In this document: positions 27,398 through 35,331 of the stretch, one piece after another
Layout: each line of letters opens with the position of its first letter
How positions within the stretch are numbered: position 1 is the first letter of the stretch
Origin: Roseofilum acuticapitatum BLCC-M154
GTDB taxonomy: Bacteria > Cyanobacteriota > Cyanobacteriia > Cyanobacteriales > Desertifilaceae
Assembly: GCF_030068475.1 (NCBI RefSeq)
Contig: NZ_JAQOSP010000006.1
Span: 186,001-250,000, forward strand
Reading direction: 5' to 3'
DNA: 64,000 nucleotides
Made by a program: the position numbers and the translations under genes
Notes under the pieces: generated by a model
Databases searched by the model: none
The model's input: only the letters and a program-made list of their open reading frames with translations
Told to the model about the DNA's origin: nothing

Positions 27398-27441
27398 TTT
27401 TGATTATAACATTGTGGCTTGTGGGGTGCGGGGGGAACCGG

Positions 27442-27588
27442 CTAGGAGATCTGACTGACAACCACGACGCGATCGCCCTCAAGGGATAACTGCCCGCTTT
27501 TAACTTCCGAGAATGAGCTTTGACAGATGGCGATCGCCAGCGTAACGAGGATCGCTTCAATTACCATAGATATCGTTTTAGATTTCAT
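27442..27588 (-). CDS. Possible small single-span membrane protein
   Basis: A 48-residue reading frame starting MKSKTISMVIEAILVTLAIA, with one hydrophobic span followed by a short hydrophilic tail (SEVKSGQLSLEGDRVVVVSQ). The basic N-terminus and hydrophobic core could be a signal anchor. The frame can be extended upstream to 27636, but the ATG at 27588 gives a more natural protein. No family is recognised, and coding status is uncertain. Confidence 0.35.
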   Translation of the reverse strand: MKSKTISMVIEAILVTLAIAICQSSFSEVKSGQLSLEGDRVVVVSQIS

Positions 27589-27938
27589 TGCCCTTACCTC
27601 ACACTTTTTCCAATTACATCTGCATAGATCACCCAATCAATAGCTGGATTGTTCACCCTCATTATTACTGTATCCAAGATTGCTCCCAGGTACATCGAGG
27701 AAACCACCCCATTTTTAGGATTTATTCACACTTCATGTTTGGTTTTCCAGATTATTTGATGAGTAAAGTTAATTGAACTTCATTGATAGTGTCCGTATTT
27801 CTGCCACAACCCACTAATCTTTATAAAATATTTAGCTTTCGATCTCGTTATAGTTGTTTACTTCCCCATTCTCCCAATCCCCCCTAGGGGGATGCTACCC
27901 TAGAAAAAACCGATCGTAAACTTACTGAGGAAACACCC
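27589..27938. other. Intergenic leader upstream of the hemH-like gene
   Basis: 350 bases with no supported gene. The only structured site I see is the CCCCCTAGGGGG palindrome near the right end. The rest is AT-rich without clear promoter boxes. Confidence 0.5.
27880..27891. promoter_or_regulatory. Perfect palindrome CCCCCTAGGGGG in the hemH-like leader
   Basis: A 12-bp perfect palindrome ending 47 bases before the GTG start of the ferrochelatase-family gene. It is a candidate operator, but it matches no regulator I can name. Confidence 0.35.
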
Positions 27939-29099
27939 GTGGTTGCAACTCCAGAAAAATACTCAGAACACACCCCAATTGGCGATCGCCAACCGTCTCG
28001 CGTCGCCGTTCTGTTGATGGGCTATGGTGAAGTAGAAAGTTATGAAGACTTTGCCAACTACAACGAACAAGCCCTAAATCTGCTCACCGCTAAGTTTGCA
28101 CCGGTTCCCACTTGGATCTATCCCCCCCTAGCCAAACTCCTAGCGATGTTCGATCTCCATGAATGGAGTCATCAGCATGGTAATTTCATCTCCCCTCATA
28201 ATGCCATCTTCGAGCGTCAGCGAGCCGGAATTGAGCAGCACTTACAGGAAAGATGGGGCGATCGCATTAAAGTCTTTAAAGCCTTCAACTTTTGCGCTCC
28301 CTTCCTTCCTACGCAAGTCCTAGAGCAAATTAAAGCAGAAGGCTTTGACAAACTGCTCATCTATCCCCTGCTCGTCGTTGATTCCATTTTTACCAGTGGT
28401 ATCGCCGTTGAACAAGTCAACCAAGCTCTAGCCAAAGAAGAGGGTAGCCAACATTGGGTAACCGGAGAGCGCTATATTCCCTCCTTCTACAACAAACCCG
28501 ACTATATCAACCTTATGGCGCAATTAGTCGAGGAAAAAATAGCCCAGAAATTGCGCGATCGCATTTTACCCTCCCAAATTGGCATCGTCCTCATGAACCA
28601 TGGCTGTCCCCATAAAGCCAAAGGATTCACCTCCGGGATTACCGAAAGCCAAACCCTCTATGAATTAGTGCGCGAAAAACTGATTTACAAATATCCCCTC
28701 ATTTCCGTAGGTTGGCTCAACCACGATACCCCCCTGATTGAATGGACGCAACCGGACGCTAAACTAGCAGCAGAAAACCTGATTCAGCTTGGTGCAAAGG
28801 CGATCGTTTTCATGCCCATTGGTTTCGTCACCGAAAACCACGAAACCCTACTCGATGTCGAGCATATCATCGAAGCCTTGCAGCGCCAATACTCCGACAT
28901 CAACTATATTCAAATGGAGTGCGCCAACGATCATCCCGAATTCCTGCATATGGCAGCCCATTGGGCAGATCCCCACATTGAAGATTTACTCTCAGAAGAA
29001 GCCTTAGCCGTGAATACCCAACTCGGTGTTGAGCATCATCATCACCATCATCACGATCATGACCCCGATCGCAGCCATCATCACCACCACCATCATTAA
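27939..29099 (+). CDS. Ferrochelatase-family protein with histidine-rich C-terminal tail
   Basis: A 386-residue protein of the chelatase fold. VAVLLMGYGEVESYEDF opens the first domain. The metal-site histidine is in LMNHGCPHKAKGF, and the ENHETLLDVEHIIEAL segment matches the conserved HxETL glutamate region of ferrochelatases. Ferrochelatases insert Fe2+ into protoporphyrin IX. The last 22 residues are E, seven His, DHDPDRS and seven His. The usual cyanobacterial C-terminal chlorophyll-binding-like helix is absent, so this may be a second chelatase handling another metal or tetrapyrrole. It starts at GTG, with GAGG nine bases upstream. Confidence 0.82.
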   Translation: MVATPEKYSEHTPIGDRQPSRVAVLLMGYGEVESYEDFANYNEQALNLLTAKFAPVPTWIYPPLAKLLAMFDLHEWSHQHGNFISPHNAIFERQRAGIEQHLQERWGDRIKVFKAFNFCAPFLPTQVLEQIKAEGFDKLLIYPLLVVDSIFTSGIAVEQVNQALAKEEGSQHWVTGERYIPSFYNKPDYINLMAQLVEEKIAQKLRDRILPSQIGIVLMNHGCPHKAKGFTSGITESQTLYELVREKLIYKYPLISVGWLNHDTPLIEWTQPDAKLAAENLIQLGAKAIVFMPIGFVTENHETLLDVEHIIEALQRQYSDINYIQMECANDHPEFLHMAAHWADPHIEDLLSEEALAVNTQLGVEHHHHHHHDHDPDRSHHHHHHH

Positions 29100-29112
29100 T
29101 TAAACCCAAAGG

Positions 29113-29144
29113 TAGGGTGTGTTAGCGACAGCGTAACGCACCCT
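29113..29144. repeat. Short palindromic repeat
   Basis: The sequence runs GTAGGGTGTGTTAGCGACAG then CGTAACGCACCC. GGTGTGTTA and TAACGCACC are imperfect inverted arms. This type of element is widespread in cyanobacterial intergenic DNA. It is just after the hemH-like stop and might fold at the transcript end. Confidence 0.55.
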
Positions 29145-29174
29145 AGTGCCGTGACAACTCTAAAATGGTGGGTT

Positions 29175-29210
29175 ATATCAAGTCCGGTTTCCGCAAGCGG
29201 ACATGAAAAT
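29175..29210. repeat. Dispersed repeat family A, partial copy
   Basis: 36 bases from ATATCAAGTCCGG to GCGGACATGAAAAT, identical to the first 36 bases of the copy at 59238. It is followed directly by the TTGTTAA tract. Confidence 0.8.
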
Positions 29211-29300
29211 TTGTTAATTGTTAATTGTTAATTGTTAATTGTTAATTGTTAATTGTTAATTGTTAATTGTTAATTGTTAATTGTTAATTGTTAATTGTTA
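29211..29300. repeat. Heptanucleotide tandem repeat (TTGTTAA)12
   Basis: Twelve perfect TTGTTAA units and a partial thirteenth, ending just before the GNAT stop codon. This is the longest of several heptamer tracts in the window and resembles the STRR class known from cyanobacteria. Confidence 0.95.
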
Positions 29301-29304
29301 ATTG

Positions 29305-29766
29305 TTATAACTTCAACTCAACCAAATCTCGCTCAAACTTTACCCCTTGACGTTCCACAATCTCAGTATCATAAACCTGAAAACCAAACTTCTTAAACAG
29401 ACCCAAACTAAAGCGGCTCGCCTCAGCATAAAATCGGGTTATCTCCTGAGTCTGACCATACTCTAAAACCCTCTTCATCAGAGCAGTACCAACCCCTTGA
29501 TGCAGACAATCATGGCGCACATAGAGTGAAGCAATATGACCATCCTTATCAATACCCGCAAACCCTAAAATTCCCATTTCATCCACAGCTACAAACGTGG
29601 TGACATCGAGAATAAATTTACGAAAATGCCGTTTATTCAAGGCAAAAGCAGCCCAGGTTTGGGTCTGCTCTAGGGTATAATATTCTAGTCCATGTACCCG
29701 AACCGTTTGAGCATAAATCTCCGCCAGTTCAGGCACATCAGATTCTTGAGCGACTCGAATCTTCAT
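29305..29766 (-). CDS. GNAT-family N-acetyltransferase
   Basis: A 153-residue single-domain acetyltransferase. The acetyl-CoA pyrophosphate loop is visible as VRHDCLHQGVGTALMKRVL near residue 92, after the beta-strand IASLYV, and the C-terminal LFKKFGFQVYDTE segment is typical of the fold. It transfers an acetyl group to an unknown amine. Its ATG overlaps the stop of the upstream gene (29763-29766), so it is probably the third gene of a MEKHLA - Rpn remnant - GNAT transcript. Confidence 0.88.
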   Translation of the reverse strand: MKIRVAQESDVPELAEIYAQTVRVHGLEYYTLEQTQTWAAFALNKRHFRKFILDVTTFVAVDEMGILGFAGIDKDGHIASLYVRHDCLHQGVGTALMKRVLEYGQTQEITRFYAEASRFSLGLFKKFGFQVYDTEIVERQGVKFERDLVELKL

Positions 29767-30146
29767 CGGCGATCGCCGAATTGCTCTAGCAATTCTTGCC
29801 GAGACTTTTGCATAATCGTGGAAATCACCTCTTCAGTTGACAGAGCTACCAGTTTTGGGGCGATCGCCTCCAACTCAGGATCGATCGTCTCAAAACGCAA
29901 TTTCATCAAGTTCTCCACCGTTTTTCGGCGTTCTTGCTCGATACCTTGCTGTAAAACCGTTTTTCTCGCCTGTTCGAGCAATTCTCGATATAAAGGTGAT
30001 GCTTCTAGTACCCCCATATCCCACCTCAGAATTTGTTTAACTAAGCCGATATACTGGAGATCGGGCAATTCTGTTACCCATTCTACCCAGCGATCGGGAT
30101 TTAAGCCAATCAAACGCTTGCTACCAATATCTGCCGGTTTCGACAT
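29763..30146 (-). pseudogene. Internally deleted Rpn-family nuclease/transposase-like protein
   Basis: 127 residues. The first part, MSKPADIGSKRLIGLNPDRW then VEWVTELP, matches the N-terminus of cyanobacterial Rpn-family proteins. The rest, from LVKQILRWDMGVLEASPLY through a glutamine- and arginine-rich helix, matches their C-terminus. The nuclease core of roughly 150-200 residues that should lie between is absent, yet the frame is kept. It is unlikely to cut DNA. It could be a relic or a short regulator. It overlaps the GNAT start by four bases and follows the MEKHLA gene by 15. Confidence 0.6.
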
Positions 30147-30161
30147 TCTCTTATCTATCTC

Positions 30162-30626
30162 CTAAAGAAAGTGATACTCCGAAAACATCGCCGCTTGTCC
30201 TTTATAATTCTGGTATTGATCAATGAGATTCCAGAGCATGAAATCTTCGATCAAAATTCGCTTACCCGTACTCGATATTCGCACTCCAGAATACCCTTTA
30301 GCATAGCCTTTTTTAGAAGTATCCGCCAGGAGTTTATTTCGATCTTCCTGACCCATCGGTTCAGTTGTACTACGGGAAGGAGTTTGGATTAAATCCTCCC
30401 AACTTAATTCCCATAACATTAAACCTTGATGGTTACCATAATTGTACAGGGGATCGGATTGAGTTCCATGGGAAAAGATAACAAACGGAGCTTCAAACAA
30501 CTCTTGTGCCAGTTCTATGGGTGCTTGTTCTGGATTCAACAAAGGCGAACCGAACCAGTGTTGATAACTCGTCAGAATTAATTGAGTTTGATCGATAACG
30601 GTTTGTTCTTGCCAAGGAAAGTCCAT
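30162..30626 (-). CDS. MEKHLA-domain protein
   Basis: A 154-residue PAS-like protein. The MEKHLA family is recognised from LLTSYQHWFG-type spacing near residue 20, APFVIFSHGTQSDPLYNYGN near residue 46, LMLWELSWEDLIQTPSR, and GYSGVRISSTGKRILIEDFM near the C-terminus. The domain is known from plants and bacteria and is thought to sense small molecules, but the ligand is unknown. It is the first gene of a three-gene minus-strand group and divergent from the K+ channel gene, with 70 bases between. Confidence 0.83.
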   Translation of the reverse strand: MDFPWQEQTVIDQTQLILTSYQHWFGSPLLNPEQAPIELAQELFEAPFVIFSHGTQSDPLYNYGNHQGLMLWELSWEDLIQTPSRSTTEPMGQEDRNKLLADTSKKGYAKGYSGVRISSTGKRILIEDFMLWNLIDQYQNYKGQAAMFSEYHFL

Positions 30627-30696
30627 AAAAGTTTTATGTTTATTTGATGTTTACTTTTATAATAGATACCATATACTTTACCACCGAACTTCCACC

Positions 30697-31605
30697 ATGA
30701 TCAATAAATCTCGCAAAAAACGGAGCTTAAAGCAATTTCAGAAACAATTTGGTAAAGTGAACTTCATTCAGTTGGTCGAAGGCTATCCCCATTGGAGTGA
30801 TTTATATCATGCTTTACTCGCCATGGAGTGGTGGCAGTTTTTTTGCTTAATCCTAGTCTTATATCTAATCACCAATATCCTCTTTGCTCTCGCTTATTTA
30901 GTCGGAGGGAATGGCATTGCTAATGCTCAACCGGGTTCCTTTGCTGATGCCTTTTTCTTTAGCGTGCAAACCATGTCCACTATTGGTTATGGATCATTTT
31001 ATCCGACCAGCCTATATACTCATATTATCGTCACCTTTGAAGCCTTATTGGGGTTATTAGGATTTGCCGTAGCAACCGGCTTATTATTTGCCAGATTTTC
31101 TAAACCAACGGCACGGGTTTTATTTAGTCAAGTGGCAATTATTGCTCCTTATCAGGGAAAACCAACTTTGATGTTTAGACTAGCCAATCAACGCAATAAC
31201 TGGATTGTGGAAGCCCAGGTTAGAGTCAGTGTTTTATTACCCCAAGAAACCACTCTAGAAGGTCATAGCTTACGGCGGATTGTTGATATTAATTTAGTGA
31301 GATCGCAGAATCCTTTTTTAGTGCTTAGTTGGATGATTATGCATCCGATTGATGAACAGAGTCCATTTTACCATTATGGCTTTACTCCAGAGAATATAGA
31401 CCAGTGGCAACCGGAAATTATTATCACCCTAACAGGATTAGATGAAACCGTTTCCCAAACTATCCATTCTCGGTATTTGTATCATCCAGAAGATCTGAGA
31501 TGTGATGTGACTTTTGTGAATGTGGTTTCGACGAACAAAAAAGGAACGCGCTGTATTGATTATACCCATTTCCATGATGTCCAACCCTTGCAGGATGGAG
31601 AATAA
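30697..31605 (+). CDS. Inward-rectifier-type potassium channel (KirBac-like)
   Basis: A 302-residue channel subunit. Two membrane helices (about residues 47-72 and 108-134) flank the pore loop with the selectivity filter TMSTIGYGSFYPTS. A cytosolic immunoglobulin-like IRK domain follows, including LMFRLANQRNNWIVEAQVRV and the later FLVLSWMIMHPID. Tetramers in the plasma membrane would conduct K+. It is a single gene, convergent with pxcA with 12 bases between stops. Confidence 0.92.
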   Translation: MINKSRKKRSLKQFQKQFGKVNFIQLVEGYPHWSDLYHALLAMEWWQFFCLILVLYLITNILFALAYLVGGNGIANAQPGSFADAFFFSVQTMSTIGYGSFYPTSLYTHIIVTFEALLGLLGFAVATGLLFARFSKPTARVLFSQVAIIAPYQGKPTLMFRLANQRNNWIVEAQVRVSVLLPQETTLEGHSLRRIVDINLVRSQNPFLVLSWMIMHPIDEQSPFYHYGFTPENIDQWQPEIIITLTGLDETVSQTIHSRYLYHPEDLRCDVTFVNVVSTNKKGTRCIDYTHFHDVQPLQDGE

Positions 31606-31617
31606 GAAGATAAGTCC

Positions 31618-32961
31618 TTACTCATTCATTTCCTTATAAGTAGCAACTGCGGAAGGAGAAATACGGTTGAGGTAGCGGAAAATCCAATACTTAAAGACCG
31701 TATCTAGGATAACCGGAAAAGTAGCGATAAAGAGGAAGATAAATTCTCGACTTTCAGGGAGTCCAAAATGTCGGGATAAGCCTTCGAGAATCACTTCCCA
31801 ACCATGGGGAGAGTGGAACCCAACGAACATATCAGTAAACAGGATAATAATGAAGGCTTTGGCACTATCACTTAAGCCATATACTAGGTCATCCATGAAA
31901 GATTTAAGAACGGTAATTTCTCGCTTACTGGTATAGATAACCCAGCCAAAAGCAACAAAGGCAAAAAAGTCAGAGAAGATGTTTTTTACTGCATCTGAAC
32001 TTTCGGTTCTAAACTCTTCTTTGATTTCTTCTGCTTTATGCTGAAGCTCTTCTTGGATTTCCTTGGGACTGAGTTCGGGAAGATCGCCAATGAGCATTTC
32101 AAATTTAAGCTGGCTTTCAAATTTTTCTAACTCCATGAAAGCTTCGGCTTCCATGTCTTCATTGAGAAAAACAGAAATTTGATCTTTTTCCTTAAATTTA
32201 TCGACAATGGGGCCGACAATGAAGTTGTTGGCAATTTGTTGGGTTAATAGGGGAATCAGAAATGCGAGTAAGATGAATCTGAGGGAAATAATGGTTTTGA
32301 ATTTAGAGATCCGAAACCGATTCATTAATTCTTCTTCGGTTTTGGGATCGAGTTCTTTTTGAACTCGTTTGAAGGTTCCTAAGATCGTGCGAGGCAGAAA
32401 GCTGGATTGATCGGAAATGGTTTCTGCATTGGTAATTTCTTCGACGGTGGGTGGTGGTAGAGGTTTGGATTTGGGTATGCTTAGAGATTGGGATTGCTCG
32501 AAGGGAATAACGGCTTTAGAGTTGGAGGATGCTGGGGTATTTTCGGGTCGAGCGTTGTATCGACTGAGGACTTGATCGATTGTGGTGAGTTTTTCTACAA
32601 TTTGGGAGTCTTCAATGGCATCTTTGTCTAGGTTGATGTTGGTGGATTCCCAGAGACTATTGGCTAATTTGCGAGAGGAAGAGTTGACCAATAAACGGCT
32701 GGTGCTGAATTCGGATAAACGAATGCGAGCGGTGTTTAAGTTGTTGGCTAGTTCCCGTTTAAAATAGGACTGAACTGTGGTATTATATTGGGGAGAATTA
32801 GGAACGATCTTTTCTCCCCCAAAGTATTCATCTTCGATCGCCTGAATTTTGAGTACAGCTTCATAGGCATCATCTAAGGCGCGATCGGGGGTTTGCCAAA
32901 ACCAACGGTTGAGGAAGCGAAAAGAAGATTGAAGCTTTTGCCAGGGAGAGCCTTTAGCCAT
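31618..32961 (-). CDS. pxcA: Proton extrusion protein PxcA (CemA/Ycf10 family)
   Basis: A 447-residue protein. The N-terminal region (SFRFLNRWFWQTPDRALDDA and IQAIEDEYFGGEKI) and the C-terminal membrane domain with four hydrophobic segments (starting SLRFILLAFLIPLLTQQIAN, ending FPVILDTVFKYWIFRYLNRI) match cyanobacterial PcxA, homologous to chloroplast CemA. It supports light-induced proton release and pH homeostasis at the plasma membrane. The stretch between about residues 150 and 200 is low in conservation. It is divergent from the AddB-like gene. Confidence 0.9.
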   Translation of the reverse strand: MAKGSPWQKLQSSFRFLNRWFWQTPDRALDDAYEAVLKIQAIEDEYFGGEKIVPNSPQYNTTVQSYFKRELANNLNTARIRLSEFSTSRLLVNSSSRKLANSLWESTNINLDKDAIEDSQIVEKLTTIDQVLSRYNARPENTPASSNSKAVIPFEQSQSLSIPKSKPLPPPTVEEITNAETISDQSSFLPRTILGTFKRVQKELDPKTEEELMNRFRISKFKTIISLRFILLAFLIPLLTQQIANNFIVGPIVDKFKEKDQISVFLNEDMEAEAFMELEKFESQLKFEMLIGDLPELSPKEIQEELQHKAEEIKEEFRTESSDAVKNIFSDFFAFVAFGWVIYTSKREITVLKSFMDDLVYGLSDSAKAFIIILFTDMFVGFHSPHGWEVILEGLSRHFGLPESREFIFLFIATFPVILDTVFKYWIFRYLNRISPSAVATYKEMNE

Positions 32962-33021
32962 AGGATTTTAGGAAGTTCAGAGACAAAGGGAGCAGGGTGA
33001 AATCTTTCCGGGGAGGGGATT

Positions 33022-35193
33022 GTGAGTTCTAAGGCTCGATCGCCATGGACTGTATCTTATCAAATGTGTTCTAACTCGTGTAGCGTGTCTTTAGATTCTC
33101 TTTGGATAGTGGGGCCGTCCCGCAGTGGTAAAACCCGCCGTTTGGTGGAGTACATTGGCGAGCAAGTTGGGCTACAATCAGATGCCGGTGCGATCGCGAA
33201 CCCGATGATTTTGGTGTTTGCCGCAACGGGAGATAATCGCCTAGATTTAGACGATCGCCTCACCACATTAGACCCCCCTAAAGGCGGACTATTCAGCCAA
33301 ACAACCACCCCCCTAGGCTTCTGCATCAATCAAGTCAGTTTATTTTGGCCCCAACTCATGCAGCAACTGGAGATAGAATCCCAGTTTCCCCTACATCTGC
33401 GGCCAGAAACCGAACAAGAATTAGCCCAAGCTCTATGGCAAGACGATCTAGACCGGGAAGCCCTCAGTTTAGAAGGGGTTTCCCCCCTGCGCTTGGTGCG
33501 GCAACTCCTCGATACCTGGGCCCTAGCGGCTGCCAGTGGGGTGGCGATCGCCGATATCCCCACCCTTCTCGAACAAGGACAACTCGGAAGCCTAAGCAAA
33601 ACCCCCGATCTCTGGGAAAATATCGGCGCGGCACTCAACCAGTGGCGCAGTTGGTGCTTAACCCATGGCTGGCTCACCTATGGACTAGCCCTAGACCTCT
33701 ATGGACAGCATCTCATTGGCGATCGCCCCTACCAAACCTATCTCCTACAGCGCTATCAGAGCCTCTGCGCCGATGACGTAGACGAATATCCCGCCCTCAT
33801 GCGGCCTCTATTTGAACTCTTTCTAGAGCATCAGCGCCCCTGTCTATTCACCTACAACCCCAAGGGCGGTATTCGCCTCGGCCTCAGCGCCGACCCCCAG
33901 TATCTAGCCCAAATTGCCCAACGCTGCCAAATTGAAGATCTGGGAAATCAGCCTAACTCAGGACTAGCCAGAACTCTCGACCTCGAACAAATCGAACAAA
34001 TCATTAACCCCCTCTTCGCCCAACCCATTCTCCTACCCCCAGCACAGATCCAATCCCTGCAAACCATTTCGCGATCGCAACTTCTGCGAGAAACCGCCGA
34101 AACCCTCATCGACGCTATTCACCATCAACACATCCCCCCCCAAGACATCGCCATCATCGCCCCAGGACTAGACGACATCGCCCGCTATACCCTCCTCCAT
34201 CTCCTCGATCGAGCCAACATTCCCCTACGTCCCCTCAACGAACAGCGGCCCCTGATCGCCTCCCCCCTGATTCGCGCTCTCCTCACCCTGCTCGCCCTCG
34301 TCTATCCCGGTTTAGGGCGACTCATCAACCGAGAAGCGATCGCCGAAATGCTCATCATCCTCAGCCATCCCCTCCTGGGAACCCCCCAACCCAACCAACC
34401 CCCTCCCTACTGGATCGACCCCGTACGAGCCGGACTAATCGGCGATCGCTGCTACGTCCCCGATCCCGACCATCCCCACCTCCTCCCCCTAGAAGTCTTC
34501 GATCGACGCGATCGGCTAGGCTATCGTCCCAGCACCGCCTACAACCAAATCCGCACCTGGATCGAAAGCCAAAAAAAAGAACACTCAGAACGCCTCCTCA
34601 GCACCCCCCTCATCTTCCTCGACCGCGCCATTACCCGCTTTTACCTCTGCCATACCCTCCCCTACGACCAACTCGCCGCCATCCGCGAACTCATGGAAAC
34701 CGCCCATCACTACTGGCAAACCCATCATCGCCTCCATCCCCACCACTCCCCCCTACCCCAATTTATCCAACTCCTGCGCCAAGGCACAATCACCGCCAAC
34801 CCCTACCCCGTGCGACCCACCGGCCCCAAAGCCAACGCCGTCACCCTCGCCACCATCTTCCAATACCGTTCCAGTCGCCTCTCCCACCGATGTCACTTTT
34901 GGCTCGATGCCAGTTCCCCCCTATGGCTCAAAGGAGGAGCCGCGAACCTCTGGGCTGCTCCCCTATTTTTACAGCACCGTTTAGGAAAACCCTGGACAGT
35001 CGAACACATGCAAGAATCCGACGAAGAACGACTCAGACGCATCTTACTAGACTTACTCAGTCGTGTAGAAGAGCGCCTCTATCTGTGCCACAGCGATCTA
35101 GCCGTCAATGGTACAGAACAAACCGGCCCCTTATTGGCTTTAGTGAGCGCCAGTCAGGAACTGATAGGTCAAAGCAACCTTTCCATCGATTAA
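33022..35193 (+). CDS. AddB-like P-loop protein (helicase/recombination family)
   Basis: A 723-residue protein with one clear Walker A motif, GPSRSGKTRR at residue 31. A central part with IPPQDIAIIAPGLDDIARYT, ANIPLRPLNEQRPL and ASPLIRALLTLLALVYPGLG follows the layout of the second RecA-like half of UvrD/AddB proteins. The C-terminus has ERLRRILLDLLSRVEERLYL. I see no DExx Walker B, iron-sulfur cysteines or nuclease motif. It may be a non-catalytic structural partner in DNA repair. It starts at GTG, with GGAGG six bases upstream. Base composition is GC-rich and HIP1-dense. Confidence 0.65.
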   Translation: MSSKARSPWTVSYQMCSNSCSVSLDSLWIVGPSRSGKTRRLVEYIGEQVGLQSDAGAIANPMILVFAATGDNRLDLDDRLTTLDPPKGGLFSQTTTPLGFCINQVSLFWPQLMQQLEIESQFPLHLRPETEQELAQALWQDDLDREALSLEGVSPLRLVRQLLDTWALAAASGVAIADIPTLLEQGQLGSLSKTPDLWENIGAALNQWRSWCLTHGWLTYGLALDLYGQHLIGDRPYQTYLLQRYQSLCADDVDEYPALMRPLFELFLEHQRPCLFTYNPKGGIRLGLSADPQYLAQIAQRCQIEDLGNQPNSGLARTLDLEQIEQIINPLFAQPILLPPAQIQSLQTISRSQLLRETAETLIDAIHHQHIPPQDIAIIAPGLDDIARYTLLHLLDRANIPLRPLNEQRPLIASPLIRALLTLLALVYPGLGRLINREAIAEMLIILSHPLLGTPQPNQPPPYWIDPVRAGLIGDRCYVPDPDHPHLLPLEVFDRRDRLGYRPSTAYNQIRTWIESQKKEHSERLLSTPLIFLDRAITRFYLCHTLPYDQLAAIRELMETAHHYWQTHHRLHPHHSPLPQFIQLLRQGTITANPYPVRPTGPKANAVTLATIFQYRSSRLSHRCHFWLDASSPLWLKGGAANLWAAPLFLQHRLGKPWTVEHMQESDEERLRRILLDLLSRVEERLYLCHSDLAVNGTEQTGPLLALVSASQELIGQSNLSID

Positions 35194-35331
35194 AATCCTG
35201 CTTTTCCAAGCGATCGCCTGGAGCAAATACGCTTCAGATTTCAGTAGCTATGTTACTATCTTGGTGGTTCGATTAAGCTAAAAAAATGGCGATCGCCGTC
35301 AGTGGTGGAGTAGACAGGAGTGCAAAGTACC

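Noticed and set aside
29036-29096. The His-codon run could be a plain trinucleotide microsatellite (CAT/CAC)
   Set aside because: The codons alternate between CAT and CAC and are interrupted by Asp, Arg and Ser codons in frame, so it is better read as a selected protein feature, although slippage may have contributed.
29692-30165. A 157-codon plus-strand frame opposite the Rpn remnant and GNAT genes
   Set aside because: Ser/Arg/Ile-rich shadow translation with no recognisable domain; the minus-strand genes are coupled and family-matched.
33345-33776. Overlapping plus-strand frame within the AddB-like gene
   Set aside because: Composition is Pro/Arg/Ser-rich, typical of a GC-rich shadow frame, while the main frame is continuous for 723 codons.
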